From: Gordonia jinghuaiqii
GTDB lineage: Bacteria > Actinomycetota > Actinomycetes > Mycobacteriales > Mycobacteriaceae
Assembly: GCF_014041935.1 (NCBI RefSeq)
Contig: NZ_CP059491.1
Span: 744,001 to 808,000, forward strand
DNA length: 64,000 nt
Reading direction: 5' to 3'
The notes under the pieces are model-generated. The model was not told where the DNA came from. It made no database searches and saw only the letters and a program-made list of their open reading frames with translations. Both the position numbers and the translations under genes were made by a program. Each line of letters starts with the position of its first letter. Positions within the stretch are counted from its first letter, which is position 1. Positions 1-8,277 of the stretch are shown here, piece by piece.

Positions 1-549
1 GAATTCGCATCGCTCTCGCACTTCGACGGCTCGCCGGCGGAACTCACCAACCTCATCTTCGACCCGTCGTCGACGGTTGCCGACGTGGCGTGGCTTCGCG
101 ACATCTGGTCGGGCTCGCTGGTGGTGAAGGGTGTCCAGCACGCTGAAGACGCGGCAATGGTCGTAGATGCAGGCGCTGACGCCGTCGTGCTGTCCAACCA
201 CGGGGGCCGACAGCTCGATCGTGCCGCCACTCCACTCGAACAGCTCTCGGACACCGTTCGCCGGGTTGGTGAGCGCGCAGAGGTTTATGTGGACGGCGGC
301 TTCAGGTCGGGTTCAGACGTCGCCGCGGCAGTCGCGCTGGGTGCTCGCGGAGTCTGGATCGGCAGGTCCTATCTGTATGGGTTGATGGCGGGCGGCGAAG
401 CTGGTGTCGACCGTTCCATCGAACTGATGAGGAAGGAGTTCGTGGCCACGATGCAACTGCTCGGGGTGAAGTCGGTGGATGAGCTCAACCCGGACCTGGT
501 CGTACTGAGAGACGTAGACGGCCGTCGGAGCGTCTCTGCCGAAGTCTGA
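1..549 (+). CDS. FMN-dependent alpha-hydroxy-acid dehydrogenase/oxidase, C-terminal part
   Basis: The frame is open from base 1, so the 5' part lies outside the window; 182 codons remain. The family (lactate dehydrogenase LldD, glycolate oxidase and similar) oxidises 2-hydroxy acids to 2-oxo acids with FMN in a TIM barrel. The fragment carries the active-site signature SNHGGRQLD, with the catalytic His at codon 67 (bases 199-201). It also has the FMN-phosphate segment VDGGFRSGSDV and the late-barrel segment GRSYLYGLMAGGE. The C-terminus is complete at the TGA at 547-549. The substrate cannot be read from this fragment; lactate is the commonest in the family, and a mycofactocin-linked enzyme is an alternative. 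Confidence 0.9.
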   Translation, partial: EFASLSHFDGSPAELTNLIFDPSSTVADVAWLRDIWSGSLVVKGVQHAEDAAMVVDAGADAVVLSNHGGRQLDRAATPLEQLSDTVRRVGERAEVYVDGGFRSGSDVAAAVALGARGVWIGRSYLYGLMAGGEAGVDRSIELMRKEFVATMQLLGVKSVDELNPDLVVLRDVDGRRSVSAEV

Positions 550-651
550 CCACGGTGCCGGCGCAGGGATGCGGCCGAACCGTCGATGGCGTTGCGATCC
601 GGTAGCGCCGTCAGGGATTCGGGCACGGCCGGCCGCACCTACCAGGTGCGA

Positions 652-1293
652 TCAACGGGGTTTTCGAGCCAGCACGTACTGGCCGTGACCGGTGATGCTC
701 TGCTCGATGTCGACGACCCCTGCGGCCCGCAGGCGGTCGACGATCTCGTGGGCGCCGAAGATGCGGAATCCGCTCATCCCCACGATCCGCCGGACGCCCG
801 GCAGGGATGTCACCTCGGTGGCCACCGAGGTGAACACGACGATCTCGCCGCCCGGCTTGGCCACCCGCACCAGTTCGTCGACGACGGGCAGGGGGTCGGG
901 GATGAGGTAGAGTGCCGCGAGGCAGGTGACGGCGTCGAAGGTGTTGTCGCCGAACGGGATCGCGTGCGCGTCACCTCGGATGAACGCGGCGCGGTCGACG
1001 TTGTTGCTGCGAACCGCCCGGGTGAGCATGGGTGCGGAGAAGTCCAGCCCGACGCATCGGCCGTCACCGGTCAGGCCGTCGGCGATGCGGCGCGTGTAAT
1101 TCCCTGGGCCGCAGGCGACATCGAGAACGGAACGTTCACCTGGTCGGGCGAGGTAGGCGCGCAGCGCGCGGTCGAAGTCCTCGGTGGCACGACCGCCGAG
1201 GCTGAACAGCCGGGTGAAGGTGGGCCGCCACAGATGCTCGTAGATCTCGGCGAAGTGCGCGTTATGCATCAGGCGCTGCGCGACCGACTCCAT
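652..1293 (-). CDS. class I SAM-dependent methyltransferase
   Basis: A 213-aa protein with a Rossmann-fold methyltransferase core. Motif I LDVACGPGNYT binds S-adenosylmethionine, GLDFSAPML is the acidic-loop region, and FDAVTCLAALYLIPD plus RVAKPGGEIVVF match the later motifs of the UbiE/Methyltransf_11 family. The reading frame stays open further upstream, but the ATG at 1293 is preceded by a strong GGAGGA ribosome-binding site and lies 13 nt after the stop of the CMD-family gene, so the two form an operon. The acceptor substrate is unknown; the family methylates small molecules, lipids or quinones. Confidence 0.85.
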   Translation of the reverse strand: MESVAQRLMHNAHFAEIYEHLWRPTFTRLFSLGGRATEDFDRALRAYLARPGERSVLDVACGPGNYTRRIADGLTGDGRCVGLDFSAPMLTRAVRSNNVDRAAFIRGDAHAIPFGDNTFDAVTCLAALYLIPDPLPVVDELVRVAKPGGEIVVFTSVATEVTSLPGVRRIVGMSGFRIFGAHEIVDRLRAAGVVDIEQSITGHGQYVLARKPR

Positions 1294-1306
1294 CGCTTCC
1301 TCCGGT

Positions 1307-1843
1307 CTAGGCGCGCGTATCGCGCTGGATGCGCAGCGTGGAAATGGTGGTGGCCAGGCTGTCGTACTGGCCGACGAGCAGGGTGAAACCGATGAGCTTG
1401 CGCTCGTCGAGGTGCCGGGCGATCCCGGCCCAGGCGATGTCGGAGATGTCCTTGTTCTCGACGAGCTCGTCGACGGCCCGCAGGATCGCGCGCTCCCGGT
1501 CACCCCACCCGGCGTCGGGGCCTTCCAGAATGCGTTCGAATTCCGCGTCGGCGATGCCGGCGCGCCGTCCGAGGCGGCGGTGGTGGTCGAGCTCGTAGTC
1601 GCAACCGCGCAGGTGTGCCACGCGGATGATGATCATCTCGGAGTCCTTGCGCGACAAGGTACCGAAGGGCATCAGGCGGGCACTGAAGTGCAGCCAGCCG
1701 CGGAAGAGTCCCTTCGCCCGGCCGAGGGTGGAGAAGATGTGGGCGTCGTCGACGCCCATCACCCGAGCCGCGCCGCGTGCGAAGACGAAGTTGAACGGTC
1801 CGAGCTCCCGTAGACCACCCGGTGTGACGCGAGGTGTGCTCAT
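1307..1843 (-). CDS. carboxymuconolactone decarboxylase (CMD/AhpD-like) family protein
   Basis: A 178-aa protein with the CMD/AhpD helical fold: the segment around residues 60-95 contains RVAHLRGCDYELDHH, where the Cys and the His pair occupy the usual redox/active-site area. Only one Cys is seen, so the two-Cys AhpD peroxidase-reductase chemistry is doubtful. The start is the ATG at 1843; TACCGT on the minus strand (1850-1855) ends 6 nt upstream, which suggests a leaderless mRNA. The gene is first in an operon with the downstream methyltransferase and is divergent from the MaoC gene 25 nt away. The biological substrate is unknown. Confidence 0.8.
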   Translation of the reverse strand: MSTPRVTPGGLRELGPFNFVFARGAARVMGVDDAHIFSTLGRAKGLFRGWLHFSARLMPFGTLSRKDSEMIIIRVAHLRGCDYELDHHRRLGRRAGIADAEFERILEGPDAGWGDRERAILRAVDELVENKDISDIAWAGIARHLDERKLIGFTLLVGQYDSLATTISTLRIQRDTRA

Positions 1844-1868
1844 GGGCCCACGGTAGACTACGCGGACT

Positions 1869-2333
1869 ATGACGGATACCACACGGACGTTCACGAGTGT
1901 CGACGAGTTGAAGGCCGCGATCGGGGAAGACCTCGGCTCCGGTGAGTGGCTGGAGATCACGCAGGAGCGGGTGAATGCGTTCGCCGACGCCACCGGCGAT
2001 CACCAGTGGATTCACGTCGACCCCGAACGCGCGAAGTCGGGTCCGTTCGGCACGACCATCGCCCACGGCTACCTGACCGTGTCGCTGCTGCCGATGCTCG
2101 CAGGCCGGATCTTCACCGTGGAGGGCCCCAAGCTCGTCCTCAACTACGGCATGAACAAGCTGCGCTTCCCCAACCCGGTCAAGGTGGGCGCACGCATCCG
2201 GTCCAACGCGGTGATCACCTCCATCGAGGAGACACCCAAGGGCGTCAGCATGGTCGTGACCAACACCGTCGAGATCGAGGGCGAGGCCAAGCCTGCCTGC
2301 GTCGCCGAGAACCTCCGCGTTCTCGTCTACTGA
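1869..2333 (+). CDS. MaoC-like (R)-specific enoyl-CoA hydratase
   Basis: A 154-aa single hot-dog protein. The hydratase-2 catalytic pair is visible as D44 and H49 in ATGDHQWIHV, followed by AKSGPFGTTIAHGYL, which is typical of MaoC dehydratases that hydrate trans-2-enoyl-CoA to (R)-3-hydroxyacyl-CoA. It closely resembles the mycobacterial Rv0130 (HtdZ) type from memory. The start ATG lies 9 nt after TAGACT (1854-1859), so the leader is very short. The gene is divergent from the CMD operon. It probably acts in fatty-acid degradation or polyketide/mycolate supply; the chain-length range cannot be read here. Confidence 0.9.
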   Translation: MTDTTRTFTSVDELKAAIGEDLGSGEWLEITQERVNAFADATGDHQWIHVDPERAKSGPFGTTIAHGYLTVSLLPMLAGRIFTVEGPKLVLNYGMNKLRFPNPVKVGARIRSNAVITSIEETPKGVSMVVTNTVEIEGEAKPACVAENLRVLVY

Positions 2334-2368
2334 CGGTCTCCGGCTTTCGCAGTCTCACTTCCCGGCGG

Positions 2369-3718
2369 TCAGCGAGGACACTCGCTGGCCGCCGGTTCGC
2401 CGTTCAAGCGGCGATTCAACCATTCGAGTGCCACCGGGAAACCGAGGAGAGCGCCGGTGACGTGCTCGCCGAAGATCTCGCGGTACGCGGCGTTCGCGCC
2501 GCGGGCGCACTGCTGGCGGTAGAGCGCGCGGGCGCCGGCCGCGGGGATCCACCACTCGTGGGTTCCCTGGTAGATCAGCAGGGGAATCGCGGACGTGCGG
2601 TCCGACATCCGGGTGATCTCGTAGATGCGCTCGGCGACCGGCGAGCGGAACGGGTCGGGATCCTTCGACATCAGCTGCATCGGCAGAAAGGTCCCGCCTG
2701 CCAACGCTTCCGGGATCACGCACACGTTCTTCAGCGGCGAGGTCGCCAGCCAGCGTGCCGGCCGGTTCGCCAGCGGTAGGATCTCGGTCCGCTCGCGGGC
2801 GATGCCGAACGTGGCCGCGTGGAACAGGCCCGTGGCCAGGTTGGCGTTCATGCTGCCGACCAGCATCCGGAAGTCTGCGGGCACGCCACCGAGTGCGGCG
2901 CCGACGACCCGGCCGGTCAGCTCCGGGGCGTACTCGCCGATGAGCTTCGACGCCCCGTGTGTGGCGATCGCGCCACCGGAGTAACCGGTCAGCGCAATTC
3001 GGCTGCGGCCCAACGTCGGTGACTTCAGCTGCACCGCGGCGCGGATGGCGTCGAGCACGACGTGCCCGGCCAGGACCGGCTCGGCGTAGGCCATGCGCGG
3101 CCCCTGATGGTCGGGGATCAGGACTGCGTGGCCGTCGGCGAGGGCGAACTGCGTGGTCGGCGGGATCAGATCGGTGATCCCCGTGGCTATCGAGAATCCG
3201 TGCGCCAGTGTGTAACCGGGAGTACAGGCGGCGCCGAGTGAGTCGATGGGCAGGTTGTTCACCAGCAGCGGCATCGGGGACCGGGAGGCCCGGCGCGGGA
3301 TCAGCAACGTGGCGGTGCCGTAGATCGCCGCATCCGTGGCGTCGGTGCTGCGGAACTTGATCAGTGTCGCCGAACGAAGTGGGACCGTCACCACCGGTCC
3401 GGCGGCGCCGGTGACGTCGCGGGTGGCGATCACCTCTCCGGGTGCGCGTGCCTCCAGGTCGGCCGGCCACCGGTCGAACATCGGGTCCCCGGTGGGGGAG
3501 GGCAGCATCGCCTCCCGCAGTTCCATTGTGCGGTGGTCGAATCCGGCTGCGCGTGCCCGCGGCGGGATGGTTCGCAGACGGGGGATCGGCGGCGGCGGAA
3601 CTGCGTGGTCGACGGCCTCGGCCACCGGCGGCGGCAGCGGCATCATGTTGGGCGGGTCGGCGGATGCGTGCCCGGCGGACACGACGCCGAGTGGCAGCGC
3701 GAGCAGGACGCAGATCAT
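2369..3718 (-). CDS. secreted lipase, LIP (secretory lipase) family
   Basis: A 449-aa protein beginning with a hydrophobic signal segment (MICVLLALPLGVV) and a likely cleavage after GHASA. The nucleophile elbow GYSGGA puts the catalytic Ser at residue 247. RMAYAEP, an IPLLIYQGTHEWW strand and EHVTGALLGFP (likely His region) match the secretory-lipase family and align along the length with the neighbour at 4091-5518. It is expected to hydrolyse acylglycerols outside the cell. The start is uncertain: an Arg-rich stretch that could be an n-region continues in frame upstream, but the first alternative initiator there is a TTG near 3896. Divergent from its paralogue. Confidence 0.85.
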   Translation of the reverse strand: MICVLLALPLGVVSAGHASADPPNMMPLPPPVAEAVDHAVPPPPIPRLRTIPPRARAAGFDHRTMELREAMLPSPTGDPMFDRWPADLEARAPGEVIATRDVTGAAGPVVTVPLRSATLIKFRSTDATDAAIYGTATLLIPRRASRSPMPLLVNNLPIDSLGAACTPGYTLAHGFSIATGITDLIPPTTQFALADGHAVLIPDHQGPRMAYAEPVLAGHVVLDAIRAAVQLKSPTLGRSRIALTGYSGGAIATHGASKLIGEYAPELTGRVVGAALGGVPADFRMLVGSMNANLATGLFHAATFGIARERTEILPLANRPARWLATSPLKNVCVIPEALAGGTFLPMQLMSKDPDPFRSPVAERIYEITRMSDRTSAIPLLIYQGTHEWWIPAAGARALYRQQCARGANAAYREIFGEHVTGALLGFPVALEWLNRRLNGEPAASECPR

Positions 3719-4090
3719 GACCGACGGCAGGCGGTGGACGGCGATTCCGCGTCGCCTGCGGTGCGAGGTTCTCGTCCTCGGATTCCTTCGCGCGCTGCGT
3801 ACGCGTCGTCGCGTGCGCTCTGTCGCGACAGTAGGACATATGACCAGGTCGGGCAGTGATGCCGCACTGATGGTGTTCCGCTCGAGACTCAACTGTGATT
3901 TATCGCCATCCGACTCATTCGTCTGCCGGTCGCGGCAACGAAAAAGGGGCCGCTGCGGCGAATCGCGGACGCACAGATGGGCGCGGCCGTTTAGCATTAG
4001 CCGGGGTTCGCGGTTGGCGTGAACTGCTGCGGTGGGCTGTCGGGGGACAGACGACCGGGAGTTCACCGATGGGATTAGGGGGGGTTGGCG
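3719..4090. promoter_or_regulatory. shared upstream region of the divergent lipase genes
   Basis: These 372 nt contain no gene I can support. Two inverted repeats with the same half-sites are present: CTGTC-GC-GACAG at 3820-3831 (a perfect 12-bp palindrome) and CTGTC-GGGG-GACAG at 4037-4050. TACTGT on the minus strand (3828-3833) overlaps the first and could be a -10 for the leftward lipase. TTTAGCAT near 3990-3997 could be a -10 for the rightward one. The matching half-sites suggest one regulator acting on both genes; this is inference. Confidence 0.4.
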
Positions 4091-5518
4091 ATGCCGACCA
4101 GGGGTGTAATGCGGCGATCGATGCTGCGCGCGGCGATGATCGCCGGCGTCGTCGTGGCGACGGTGATGAGCACGACGGGGATCGATCCGACCGGAAGCGT
4201 GGGTGTCGGGACGGCGCGCGCCGAGCCGCCCAATCTGGCAGAGGTGCCGTCGCAGCTCCCGAAAGACCTCGACGCTGTCATCCCGCCTCCGCCGATCAAG
4301 AAGCTCCAGCGCATCCCCGAACGTTCGCGGATCGCCGGCGCCACCCATGAGCTGCAGGAACTGCGCGAGGCGATCATGCCCTCGCCCAGTGGCGACCGGT
4401 TCTTCGACCACTGGCCCGCCGGGCTGGCCAAGCGCACGCCGGGAGAGGTGCTGACCACGCGCAGGGTCACCGGGACGGCCCAGCAGCTGGTTTTCGTCCC
4501 GTTGCGTTCGGCTCGTCAGGTCAAGTTCCGCACCGTCGACGCCACCGGTGGTCCGATGTTCGGTACCGCCACGCTGCTGCTCCCGCGCAAGGCGTGGACG
4601 GGCCCCGGAGCGCGCCCGATCCTCATCAACAACTCGCCGATCGTCGCACTGGGCACCAAGTGCACGACTGGCTTCACCTACGCACACGGCTTCACCAACA
4701 ACACCAACGAGACCGACCTGATCCCGCCGATGACCCAGCTGGCGCTCGATCGTGGTTATGCCGTGATCGTGCCCGATCACACCGGTCCCCGGATGGCTTA
4801 CGCCGAACCGTACGTCGGAGCTCACGTCATCCTGGACGCGGTGCGCGCCGCCGCCCGGCTCGACCCGACCGAACTCGCCCGAGGGCCCATCGCGATGGTC
4901 GGTTATTCCGGTGGCGCGATCGCCACCCACGGGGCGGCCAAACTCGCCGGCAGTTACGCACCGGACATCGCGGATCGCTTCGTCGGCGCGGCCGTCGGCG
5001 GCGTTCCGGCGAACTTCCGTGCCATCGCCGGGGCAATGAACGCCAACCTCGCGTCCGGGGTGTTCCATTCGGCGATCCTCGGGGTGGCACGGGAGCGGCC
5101 GGAAGTACTCGGGATGGCCAATCATCTCGCGGGCTGGCTCGCCACGTCGGAGTTGCGCAACATGTGCACCGACGACATGGGCAACGTCGGGATCTCACAC
5201 CTGCCGACGCAGGTGCTGTCGAACGATCCCGATCCGTTCCATTCCCCGGTCGCCGATCGGCTCTTCGAGGTCACCTCGATGCACGACCTCGCAGCAACCA
5301 TGCCGCTGCTCATCTACCAGGGACACTACGAGTGGTGGGTTCCGGCGTCGCAGGCGCGCGCACTCTTCCACCAGCAGTGCGAGCTCGGTGCGACGGCGAT
5401 CTACCGCGAGTACCCGACCGAGCATGTGTCGGGCGCGTTCGCCGGTTTCCCGGACACCGCGACCTGGTTGGACAACCGGCTGCGCGGTATCCCCGCTCGT
5501 GACGAGTGCCGGCGCTGA
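4091..5518 (+). CDS. secreted lipase, LIP (secretory lipase) family, paralogue
   Basis: A 475-aa protein with a signal peptide: Arg-containing start MPTRGVMRRSMLR, a hydrophobic core (AAMIAGVVVATVM) and a likely cut after GTARA. The nucleophile Ser is residue 273 in GYSGGA. EHVSGAFAGFP near the C-terminus holds the probable catalytic His. An in-frame TTG lies at 4085, but the ATG at 4091 has AGGGGGG six bases upstream and is preferred. It shares blocks such as HGF, DLIPP, RMAYAEP and NANLA with the divergent gene, so the pair arose by duplication. Probable role: extracellular triacylglycerol or ester hydrolysis feeding fatty-acid catabolism. Confidence 0.87.
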   Translation: MPTRGVMRRSMLRAAMIAGVVVATVMSTTGIDPTGSVGVGTARAEPPNLAEVPSQLPKDLDAVIPPPPIKKLQRIPERSRIAGATHELQELREAIMPSPSGDRFFDHWPAGLAKRTPGEVLTTRRVTGTAQQLVFVPLRSARQVKFRTVDATGGPMFGTATLLLPRKAWTGPGARPILINNSPIVALGTKCTTGFTYAHGFTNNTNETDLIPPMTQLALDRGYAVIVPDHTGPRMAYAEPYVGAHVILDAVRAAARLDPTELARGPIAMVGYSGGAIATHGAAKLAGSYAPDIADRFVGAAVGGVPANFRAIAGAMNANLASGVFHSAILGVARERPEVLGMANHLAGWLATSELRNMCTDDMGNVGISHLPTQVLSNDPDPFHSPVADRLFEVTSMHDLAATMPLLIYQGHYEWWVPASQARALFHQQCELGATAIYREYPTEHVSGAFAGFPDTATWLDNRLRGIPARDECRR

Positions 5519-5536
5519 CGCAGGAGGACCTGCAGC

Positions 5537-6967
5537 TCAACGATTTTCGGTGAGACTCATGTACGGCGAGACGCTGCTGCTGTGTTCGTCGATGCTCAAC
5601 GACGCGCCGACCGCGGGGAACGCGCGCTGCGCGCAGTTGGTCCGCTCGCACACCCGGCAGCCGGCGCCGATCGGGGTGACATGCGCCTGCGGTCCGATCT
5701 CGAGGCCGTCGGAGTAGATCACGCGGGCGGCATGGCGCAGTTCGCATCCCATGCCGATCGCGAAGGTCTTCCCGGGTTGCCCATAACGTGTGGCGCGGCG
5801 TTCGACGGTGCGTGCCACCCAGAAATAGTTCCGGCCGTCGGGCATCTCGGCGATCTGGGTGATGATCTTGCCCGGATAGGCGAAGGTCTCGTAGACGTTC
5901 CACAGCGGGCAGGTACCGCCGCTCGACGAGAAGTGGAAACCCGTGGCGGACTGGCGTTTCGACATGTTTCCGGCGCGGTCGACACGGACGAACGACCATG
6001 GGATGCCACGCAGGTTGGGGCGCTGCAGAGTCGAGAGCCGGTGGCAGATCGTCTCGTAGGACACCGCGTAGAACGCTGAGAGGCGTTCGATGTCGTAGCG
6101 GAAATCTTCTGCCGCACCGTGGAATTGGCTGTAGGGCAGCACGACGGCCGCGGCGAAGTAGTTGGCGAGACCGAGCAGTCCGAGTGCGCGGGCGTCGGAG
6201 TTGCTGAAGTTGGCCTCGTCGACGAGTTTGTCCAGCAGATCCTGGTATTCGAGGTAGCAGAGCTCGCTGGCGAGTTTGAAGGTCCGCTGTCCCGCCGACA
6301 GAGATGCCGAGAACTCGAGGCGCCGTTCCTCCCGGTTGAACCGGTGCAGGGTGTAATCCCCGAGGTCGACGCGGCGCACGATGCTGACACCGTGGACGTT
6401 CTCGATGCGGTTCATGATCTCGCGCCGGATGTCCGCGGAGTGCATGCGCATGCGGGTGGTCATCTCCTCGGCGGCTACGTCGAGTTCGTGGATGTAGTTG
6501 CGGCGCAGGTAGAAATAGTCGCGAACTTCCTCATGCGGGGCACTGATGGTGCCGCGCATGCTGCGATCGCCGCGTTCGTCGGTGGCTGCCGCGAGCTGAT
6601 CGGTGGCGATGCGATATCGCCGGTGCAGGTTCACCATCGCCTGCGCCATCTCCGGATGGGTGGAGACCATCGCGCTGATGCCCTGGGCGTCGAGGGTGCC
6701 CGGCGAGGCCTCGACGTCGTCGTCGAGCAGTACCTCACGCAGCTCGGCGACGAGGCGGATGTCGTCCTGGGAGTCGAAGAATCCGGCGTCGACCCCGAAG
6801 GCCTCGGTGATCTTGCGGAGCACAGATGTGGTCAGCGGGCGGGCGTCGTGCTCGATCTGGTTGAGATACGACGCCGAGATCGACAGGGTCTGGGCCAGCG
6901 CAACCTGTGAGAGTCCGCGTTCGGAGCGCAGCTGGCGCAACCGTGAGCCGACATAGGTCCTGCTCAT
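5537..6967 (-). CDS. ramB: RamB-type transcriptional regulator of acetate metabolism
   Basis: A 476-aa protein with an N-terminal XRE helix-turn-helix (about residues 8-62, RLRQLRSERGLSQVALAQ then SASYLNQIEHDARPLT). A central IrrE/ImmA-like domain follows, and a C-terminal domain has a Cys cluster (CRVCERTNC). This is the architecture of RamB of Corynebacterium and Rv0465c of M. tuberculosis, which repress aceA/icl and other acetate genes. The frame is open far upstream, but ATG 6967 has GGGAGGTGG immediately before it and begins the conserved domain. aceA lies 1.3 kb away, with RamB-like boxes in its upstream region. Convergent with the lipase gene (18 nt between stops) and divergent from the lipoprotein gene. 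Confidence 0.95.
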   Translation of the reverse strand: MSRTYVGSRLRQLRSERGLSQVALAQTLSISASYLNQIEHDARPLTTSVLRKITEAFGVDAGFFDSQDDIRLVAELREVLLDDDVEASPGTLDAQGISAMVSTHPEMAQAMVNLHRRYRIATDQLAAATDERGDRSMRGTISAPHEEVRDYFYLRRNYIHELDVAAEEMTTRMRMHSADIRREIMNRIENVHGVSIVRRVDLGDYTLHRFNREERRLEFSASLSAGQRTFKLASELCYLEYQDLLDKLVDEANFSNSDARALGLLGLANYFAAAVVLPYSQFHGAAEDFRYDIERLSAFYAVSYETICHRLSTLQRPNLRGIPWSFVRVDRAGNMSKRQSATGFHFSSSGGTCPLWNVYETFAYPGKIITQIAEMPDGRNYFWVARTVERRATRYGQPGKTFAIGMGCELRHAARVIYSDGLEIGPQAHVTPIGAGCRVCERTNCAQRAFPAVGASLSIDEHSSSVSPYMSLTENR

Positions 6968-7027
6968 CGTCCACCTCCCGGACAGGCGCCCCCGGGTCGA
7001 GGGCCTTCTACAGGGTACGGTGACCGC

Positions 7028-7807
7028 GTGCGCTCCCTCGCCGGCCGACGTCGTGTCCCCACGGGACTGTTCGCGCCGAGCGTCATCGCGGTGTGCGCGC
7101 TCACCGTGGTCGGCGGATGCTCCTCCGAGCCCGCCGCCGCACCTGCGCCGCGGGCCGCTGCGGATCTGCTTCTCTCGGCGTCGGTCCTCCCCGCCGGGTT
7201 CACCCTCGCCCCGCTGTCGGTCAGCGAGCTCACGGCGGGCAACCGGGCCGGGATCGAGGCCGCGAAATCCACCAGGGTCACGCCGGAGTATTGCCGGCCG
7301 ACCGCTGATGCCGCGCTGAACGGGCAGTTGTCGGCCGACAACTCTGCGGTTCTCGCCGCGCGTGACGGCGCTTCTGGCGGGCTCGTCGAACTGGTCACGA
7401 CCGCGCCTCGCGACATCGACGCCGACCGCCTCACGACAACCGGCCGCTGCGCGCGAACCACCACCGAGATCACCTCGGGCAACCTCGCGGGCAGTCGCGT
7501 GGTCACCGAGTACACCGAGCTGCCGGCACCGGAGATCGAGGGTGGGCTGATCGCGGGGGAGCAGATGTTGCTCACGCGGTCCGAGGTGACCACGACGCTG
7601 CCCGACGGGGGTGTCCGCCGCCAGATCGGTTTCGCCGGATACGCCGCACTCGACCGGCCGACGTCGGGCCGGGTCACCGTGCAGCTGACGGTGTCGGGAA
7701 CCGCGACACCGGCGACCACACCACCGACCGAGCCGGCCGAACCCGTCGACGCCGAGACCTTCACCAACCTCTTCGACGCGGCTGTCGAACGCGTCACCAC
7801 CCCCTGA
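7028..7807 (+). CDS. putative lipoprotein of unknown function
   Basis: A 259-aa protein with a lipoprotein signal: positively charged start (RSLAGRRR), hydrophobic stretch and lipobox VVGGC, so it is probably diacylglyceryl-modified at Cys31 and anchored outside the membrane. A Pro/Ala linker is followed by a domain with two Cys (EYCRP and GRCAR) that could form a disulphide. The GTG start at 7028 is supported by TACGGT (7016-7021) ending 6 nt before it, a leaderless pattern. It lies between divergent ramB and aceA. No catalytic motif is visible; it looks like one of the many actinobacterial sensor-type lipoproteins. Confidence 0.8.
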   Translation: MRSLAGRRRVPTGLFAPSVIAVCALTVVGGCSSEPAAAPAPRAAADLLLSASVLPAGFTLAPLSVSELTAGNRAGIEAAKSTRVTPEYCRPTADAALNGQLSADNSAVLAARDGASGGLVELVTTAPRDIDADRLTTTGRCARTTTEITSGNLAGSRVVTEYTELPAPEIEGGLIAGEQMLLTRSEVTTTLPDGGVRRQIGFAGYAALDRPTSGRVTVQLTVSGTATPATTPPTEPAEPVDAETFTNLFDAAVERVTTP

Positions 7808-7845
7808 TCGACGACGCGCACGGCCGCATGGCGGCGTAATGGAAG

Positions 7846-7861
7846 TGTGAAGGACGTCACA
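7846..7861. promoter_or_regulatory. Crp/GlxR-type binding site (TGTGA-N6-TCACA)
   Basis: TGTGAAGGACGTCACA is a perfect match to the consensus of cAMP receptor proteins of Actinobacteria (GlxR of Corynebacterium, Rv3676 of Mycobacterium). It lies about 420 nt upstream of aceA and just after the lipoprotein gene. Direct match seen; binding by a Crp homologue is inferred. Confidence 0.7.
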
Positions 7862-7998
7862 GAAGGGCCGGTATCGGCGCCCGCCCGCCTTCCGGGGCGT
7901 GGGGGTTTCCTCGTCTGTGTGGCGCCTACTCGCGAGTAGGAAATCCCAGTACGGACGTACTTTTTGGCTCGTGAGCCGGGGTCTTTCACAGATCAAGA

Positions 7999-8015
7999 TT
8001 TGCAAACTTTGCAAG
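7999..8015 (+). promoter_or_regulatory. RamB-like operator
   Basis: TTTGCAAACTTTGCAAG contains AAACTTTGCAAG, which matches the 13-bp RamB motif described in Corynebacterium (A-rich, then ACTTTGCAAA) at nearly every position. The ramB gene is 1 kb upstream, so regulation of aceA by this protein is a natural inference. Confidence 0.7.
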
Positions 8016-8117
8016 CCGTGGTCAAAAAATAACCCAGATTTACAGCTATCGAGGGTTGGACCTGCGACTTTGTTGTGTGGCACCCTTGCTTCAGGCACCA
8101 CCGACTCACGCACGAGG

Positions 8118-8129
8118 GTTCGCAAATTT
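8118..8129 (-). promoter_or_regulatory. second, weaker RamB-like box
   Basis: TTCGCAAATTTT on the plus strand differs at two positions from TTTGCAAAGTTT, the reverse complement of the RamB motif. It lies about 150 nt before the aceA start, facing the box at 7999. Weaker than the first box and could be coincidental. Confidence 0.4.
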
Positions 8130-8277
8130 TCGGCCGAGACTGACGCCGAGGATCAGCTCCCGCCTTTCGGGCAACGAGGTCGGATGTCTGTCAGCACTCC
8201 AGGCCCCGGCGCACGCCGGGCCGGTCGCCCGATCCGACCCGGTCGGGACGAGCAGGACAACGAAAGCGAAGTAGCCA

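Larger units (their letters stand above)
7808..8277 (+). promoter_or_regulatory. aceA upstream control region
   Basis: These 470 nt before isocitrate lyase hold several candidate sites and no supported gene. In order: a Crp-type palindrome (7846-7861), a perfect 16-bp palindrome CCTACTCG/CGAGTAGG (7925-7940), GGCTC-GT-GAGCC (7966-7977), a RamB-like box (7999-8015) and a weaker inverted RamB-like box (8118-8129). The start codon is preceded only by a weak GAAGCG-type ribosome-binding site, so the long leader may also be structured. Individual sites are listed separately. Confidence 0.6.

Noticed and set aside
1..6. EcoRI site (GAATTC) at the first base, suggesting a cloning boundary
   Set aside because: The reading frame of the dehydrogenase continues through it and nothing else points to vector or clone sequence.
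3719..5125. N-terminal extension of the leftward lipase to 918 aa
   Set aside because: The extension runs antisense through the neighbouring lipase gene; the signal peptide near 3718 marks the true beginning.
6968..8125. N-terminal extension of RamB to 862 aa
   Set aside because: It is antisense to the lipoprotein gene and its downstream region; a strong ribosome-binding site and the helix-turn-helix begin at 6967.
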